Origin: CAMYLR01 sp041577935
GTDB lineage: Bacteria > Gemmatimonadota > Gemmatimonadetes > JACCXV01 > JAHWKZ01
Assembly (NCBI GenBank): GCA_041577935.1
Contig: JBFGIA010000092.1
Span: forward strand, 1-8,826
Direction of reading: 5' to 3'
Length of the DNA: 8,826 bases
Numbering within the stretch: position 1 is the first letter of the stretch; every line of letters begins with the position of its first letter. The translations under genes and the position numbers were made by a program. Below, one piece after another: positions 6,150 through 8,826 of the stretch. A model generated the notes under the pieces. The model was not told the origin of the DNA, ran no database searches, and saw only the letters and a list, made by a program, of their open reading frames with translations.

Positions 6150-7951
6150 GTACGACCCAGCTGTTGGCGCCCAACGTAACCGCGCAGCACTGGGCCGATC
6201 CGAGCCATCCGGATGATCGCCCATTCATCCGGAAGTACGTCTTCTCGACCGATCACAAGACGATCGGAAACCAGTTCATGTTTATGAGCTTGTTTTTCCT
6301 GCTGGTCGGCGGGGCACTGGCGATGATGATCCGTTGGCAGCTCGGTTGGCCAGGACAGCCGATGCCCGGGGGCGGTGTGCTGCCCGAGACGATGGCGCCG
6401 GGTGGAATTCTGTTACCCGAGTTCTACAACTCGCTGGTCACGATGCACGGCACGTTCATGATCTTCTTTGCCATTATGCCGTTGCTGGTAGGCATGTTCG
6501 GCAACTGGCTGATCCCGCTCCACGTCGGCGCCTCCGACATGGCGTTCCCGCGGCTCAACATGATGTCGTTCTGGAGTGCGGTTCCGGCGGGGTTCATCAT
6601 GCTGGCCAGCTTCGTCGTCGAAGGTGGAGCCGCCGGGGCGGGGTGGACGGCTTATCCGCCACTGAGCGCGGTGCCGGAGTACAGTGGCGTCTCGACCGGA
6701 CAGCAACTCTGGTGCGTGAGCCTCATCATCCTCGGGTTCTCTTCGCTGATGGGGGCGGTCAATTACATCACCACGATTGTCAATATGCGCGCTCCGGGTA
6801 TGACGTGGCTGCGCATGCCGTTGCCGATCTGGTCGCTCTTTATTACAGCGATCTTGATCCTTCTGGCGATCCCGATTCTGGCTGGCGCGGCGATCATGTT
6901 GCTGTTCGACCAGACGATCGGCACGACGTTCTTCCTGCCGGAGGCCGGTGGTCAACCGCTTCTGTGGCAACACTTGTTCTGGTACTTCGGTCACCCCGAG
7001 GTCTACATCCTGATCCTGCCGGCGATGGGCATCGCGTCCGAAGTGATCGCGAACGGCTCGCGCAAGCCGATCTTTGGTTATCCCGCGATGGTGGGCGCGA
7101 TCGTGGCTATCGCTTTTCTGGGTTGGATCGTGTGGGGACACCACATGTTCCAGAGCGGCATGAACCCGCTCCTGGGATCCAGCTTCATGCTGTCGACGAT
7201 GATCATCGCCGTGCCTTCAGCGATCAAAGTGTTCAACTGGCTGGGCACGATTTGGCGTGGCGACATTCATTTCCACACCCCAATGCTGAACGCTCTAGCG
7301 TTTGTGGCGATGTTCGTGATCGGTGGTTTGTCGGGCGTGTTCATGGCCTCGACACCAGTCGACATCTACATCCACGACACATACTTCATCGTCGCGCACA
7401 TCCATTACGTCCTGTTTGGCGGCAGCCTGTTCGCGATTTTCGCCGGGATCTACTTTTGGTTCCCGAAGTTCTTCGGACGAATGTTGAGCCCGACCCTTGG
7501 CAAGATTCACTTCGCGCTCACATTCGTGTTTTACAATCTGGTGTTCTTTCCGATGCACAACCTCGGGTTGGGTGGCATGATGCGGCGCATCTATGACCCC
7601 AATCAGTATGGTTTTCTCGAGCCGCTTCAACCGATGAACACGTTCGTGTCGGTGTTCGCGTTGGCATTGGGTGTGAGCCAGCTGGTGTTCTTCTTCAACA
7701 TCCTGTGGTCACTGTGGCGCGGGGAGAAAGCCCCCAGTAATCCGTGGCGGTCGAACTCGTTGGAGTGGGGCCTAGCATCGCCGCCCCCGCACGGGAACTT
7801 CGAAGCGATGCCGGCGGTCTATCGCGGACCATACGAGTACAGCTACCCCGGTCGGGGCGAGGACTTTTGGCCCCAGGATGAGCCACCGGACGGCGGAGCG
7901 GTTCACGCGCCAACCGGTGGGGTACCAATCCCCGAGGGGGTGCCCCAATGA
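6146..7951 (+). CDS. coxA: Cytochrome c oxidase subunit I, A1-type heme-copper oxidase
   Basis: 601 residues, at least twelve membrane helices. This is the catalytic subunit reducing O2 to water and pumping protons. Key residues: His101 (TMHGTF) and His420 for heme a; His418 for heme a3; His283, His332 and His333 for CuB; Tyr287, the Tyr cross-linked to the CuB ligand in the family, in GHPEVYIL; His410-Asp411 at the Mg/Mn site; Arg480-Arg481 near the heme propionates. D-channel: Asp131, Asn120, Asn138 and Glu285, whose presence in GHPEV marks the A1 type. K-channel: Lys361 in IAVPSAIKVFNW. As I recall the R. sphaeroides numbering, each position is offset by just one. The C-terminal extension (about 540-601) is polar and Pro/Gly-rich and makes the protein longer than the common ~550. 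It lies between coxB and coxC with 4-nt overlaps on both sides. Confidence 0.98.
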   Translation: MSTTQLLAPNVTAQHWADPSHPDDRPFIRKYVFSTDHKTIGNQFMFMSLFFLLVGGALAMMIRWQLGWPGQPMPGGGVLPETMAPGGILLPEFYNSLVTMHGTFMIFFAIMPLLVGMFGNWLIPLHVGASDMAFPRLNMMSFWSAVPAGFIMLASFVVEGGAAGAGWTAYPPLSAVPEYSGVSTGQQLWCVSLIILGFSSLMGAVNYITTIVNMRAPGMTWLRMPLPIWSLFITAILILLAIPILAGAAIMLLFDQTIGTTFFLPEAGGQPLLWQHLFWYFGHPEVYILILPAMGIASEVIANGSRKPIFGYPAMVGAIVAIAFLGWIVWGHHMFQSGMNPLLGSSFMLSTMIIAVPSAIKVFNWLGTIWRGDIHFHTPMLNALAFVAMFVIGGLSGVFMASTPVDIYIHDTYFIVAHIHYVLFGGSLFAIFAGIYFWFPKFFGRMLSPTLGKIHFALTFVFYNLVFFPMHNLGLGGMMRRIYDPNQYGFLEPLQPMNTFVSVFALALGVSQLVFFFNILWSLWRGEKAPSNPWRSNSLEWGLASPPPHGNFEAMPAVYRGPYEYSYPGRGEDFWPQDEPPDGGAVHAPTGGVPIPEGVPQ

Positions 7952-8574
7952 GCGAGGCAGCCGCCATCCACGCCCACGCCCCGCGGCCCATGGAGGGAAT
8001 CCGGGTTTACAACGTCAAGCTCGGGATGTGGGTCTTCCTCCTATCCGAGGTGATGTTCTTCAGCGGGCTGATCGGGGCGTACATCATCCTGCGGTTTGCA
8101 AATCCGGAACAATGGGCGGCACCGGGAGAGGTGCTCAACGTCCCGCTGACGGCGTTCAACACGTTCATGCTGATCTGTAGCAGTGTCACGATGGTCAAAG
8201 CGTTCGCCGCGATTGAGCACGGCGATCAGGCCGGACTCAAGAAGTGGCTGCTGGCAACGATCGTGCTGGGCGCGGCGTTCGTCGGCATTCAGATCTTTGA
8301 GTACATCAAGCTCGTCGAGCACGGGTTTGTGCCCGTTGCGAGTCAGTACGCCGCAGGCGGAGGGCCGCTGTACGGCTCGACGTTTTATACCATGACCGGC
8401 TTTCACGGCGCACACGTCTCGATCGGCGTGCTGTGCTTGGTCTTCACGCTGGTCAAAGCGGTTCGTGGTCACTACACAGAGGAGTACTTCTCGGGCGTAG
8501 AGATCATGGGGTTATACTGGCACTTCGTGGATCTGGTTTGGATTATCTTGTTCACCATCGTTTACCTGATCTAG
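7948..8574 (+). CDS. coxC: Cytochrome c oxidase subunit III
   Basis: 208 residues with five membrane helices. This is the short bacterial form lacking the first two helices of the seven-helix mitochondrial type. Diagnostic stretches are KLGMWVFLLSEVMFF (24-38), FYTMTGFHGAHVSIG (146-160) and GLYWHFVDLVWIILF (188-202). The subunit does not bind redox metals; in the family it stabilises subunit I and proton uptake at the D-channel mouth. The start is ATG 7948 (ATGA overlap with the coxA stop) with GAGGGGG 7 nt upstream. The next gene begins 9 nt after its TAG, in the same reading frame. Confidence 0.97.
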   Translation: MSEAAAIHAHAPRPMEGIRVYNVKLGMWVFLLSEVMFFSGLIGAYIILRFANPEQWAAPGEVLNVPLTAFNTFMLICSSVTMVKAFAAIEHGDQAGLKKWLLATIVLGAAFVGIQIFEYIKLVEHGFVPVASQYAAGGGPLYGSTFYTMTGFHGAHVSIGVLCLVFTLVKAVRGHYTEEYFSGVEIMGLYWHFVDLVWIILFTIVYLI

Positions 8575-8576
8575 GA
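8573..8576 (+). promoter_or_regulatory. Shine-Dalgarno for the GTG start at 8584
   Basis: AGGA overlaps the coxC stop codon and lies 7 nt before GTG 8584. GTG is the first start-type codon after the in-frame TAG, so the two signals together fix the start. Confidence 0.55.
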
Positions 8577-8583
8577 CGTCGAC

Positions 8584-8826
8584 GTGGCTCACAAGAAACC
8601 AAACTACTACCTGGTCTGGCTGTACCTGTTGGTCCTGACGATCGCCGAGGTGATGGTAGCGTTCATATCCGGGCTGCCGTTTGAGGTGCTGGTCTTCATC
8701 CTGTTGTCCTTAGCGATCTGGAAAGCGGCGCTTGTGGCGATGTACTACATGCACCTCCGGTTCGAGCCGCCACGGCTAGTAGTCCTGGCCCTGGCTCCCC
8801 TGCCGCTGGCGGTTCTGATCACGATC
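8584..8826 (+). CDS. Cytochrome c oxidase subunit IV (prokaryotic COX4 family), 3' truncated
   Basis: 81 codons are visible before the window ends in the third helix. Helix 1 spans about residues 9-28 and helix 2 about 33-56, ending in WKAALVAMYYMHLRFEP (46-62). That motif is typical of the small prokaryotic subunit IV (ctaF/coxD-type). The third helix begins at about 64. The family is normally about 90-110 residues, so only a short tail is missing. It is a small structural subunit of the oxidase. The gene starts with GTG, 9 nt after coxC, completing the order II-I-III-IV. Confidence 0.92.
   Translation, partial: MAHKKPNYYLVWLYLLVLTIAEVMVAFISGLPFEVLVFILLSLAIWKAALVAMYYMHLRFEPPRLVVLALAPLPLAVLITI

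Noticed and set aside
6334..7596. 420-codon alternate-frame ORF inside coxA, and the 243-codon antisense ORF at 6413-7144
   Set aside because: Both are low-complexity Arg/Asp/His-rich translations within a gene whose functional residues are all conserved in its own frame.
5388..8826. A caa3- or cbb3-type oxidase
   Set aside because: Subunit II lacks a fused cytochrome c and carries full CuA ligands. Subunit I has the A1-type Glu285 and both proton-channel residues, and no ccoO/ccoP-type genes are present.
1..8826. tRNA, rRNA, CRISPR, insertion sequence or attachment site
   Set aside because: Nearly every base is coding for respiratory proteins. No repeat arrays, terminal inverted repeats, transposase motifs or RNA gene signatures were seen.

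Overview
This is a densely packed, single-direction block of respiratory genes on the + strand. It comes from a GC-rich aerobic bacterium with a periplasm, since exported c-type cytochromes, a lipoprotein and a CuA-type oxidase are all present. Nine genes are visible, and the first and last are cut by the window edges. No phylum can be named with confidence. The style (a cytochrome bd-like subunit beside several c-type cytochromes and an ethylbenzene-dehydrogenase-type heme domain) recalls uncultured, metagenome-rich groups such as Nitrospirota, Gemmatimonadota or NC10, but that is an impression and not a result.

Left half (2-4492): a cytochrome bd (CydA)-superfamily membrane subunit, incomplete at its 5' end. 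It is followed by a membrane-anchored diheme cytochrome c, a protein with three membrane helices and one cytochrome c domain, and a large exported protein with two cytochrome c domains, an ethylbenzene dehydrogenase-type heme b domain and a C-terminal membrane anchor. The three cytochrome proteins carry five CXXCH sites. The CydA-like protein keeps the family framework but has no recognisable quinol-binding Q-loop, and no CydB-like gene follows it. It is therefore probably not an ordinary quinol oxidase. A plausible reading is a membrane complex exchanging electrons with c-type hemes.

Right half (4561-8826): a lipoprotein with a type 1 copper (cupredoxin) site, followed by subunits II, I, III and IV (partial) of an A1-type aa3-family heme-copper oxidase. 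All CuA, heme a, heme a3, CuB, D-channel and K-channel residues I can check are present. Subunit II has no fused cytochrome c, so a separate donor is needed. The cupredoxin and the cytochromes of the left half are the obvious candidates.

Genes within each half are spaced by 4-9 nt or overlap by 4-11 nt. Three successive ATGA overlaps couple cupredoxin-coxB-coxA-coxC. The only sizeable non-coding stretch is 68 nt (4493-4560) between the halves. It has a very good ribosome binding site but no convincing promoter or terminator. The inferred picture is one electron-transfer locus: CydA-like/cytochrome c module, then soluble or tethered carriers, then CuA oxidase, then O2. There are no RNA genes, mobile elements, repeats or CRISPR arrays.
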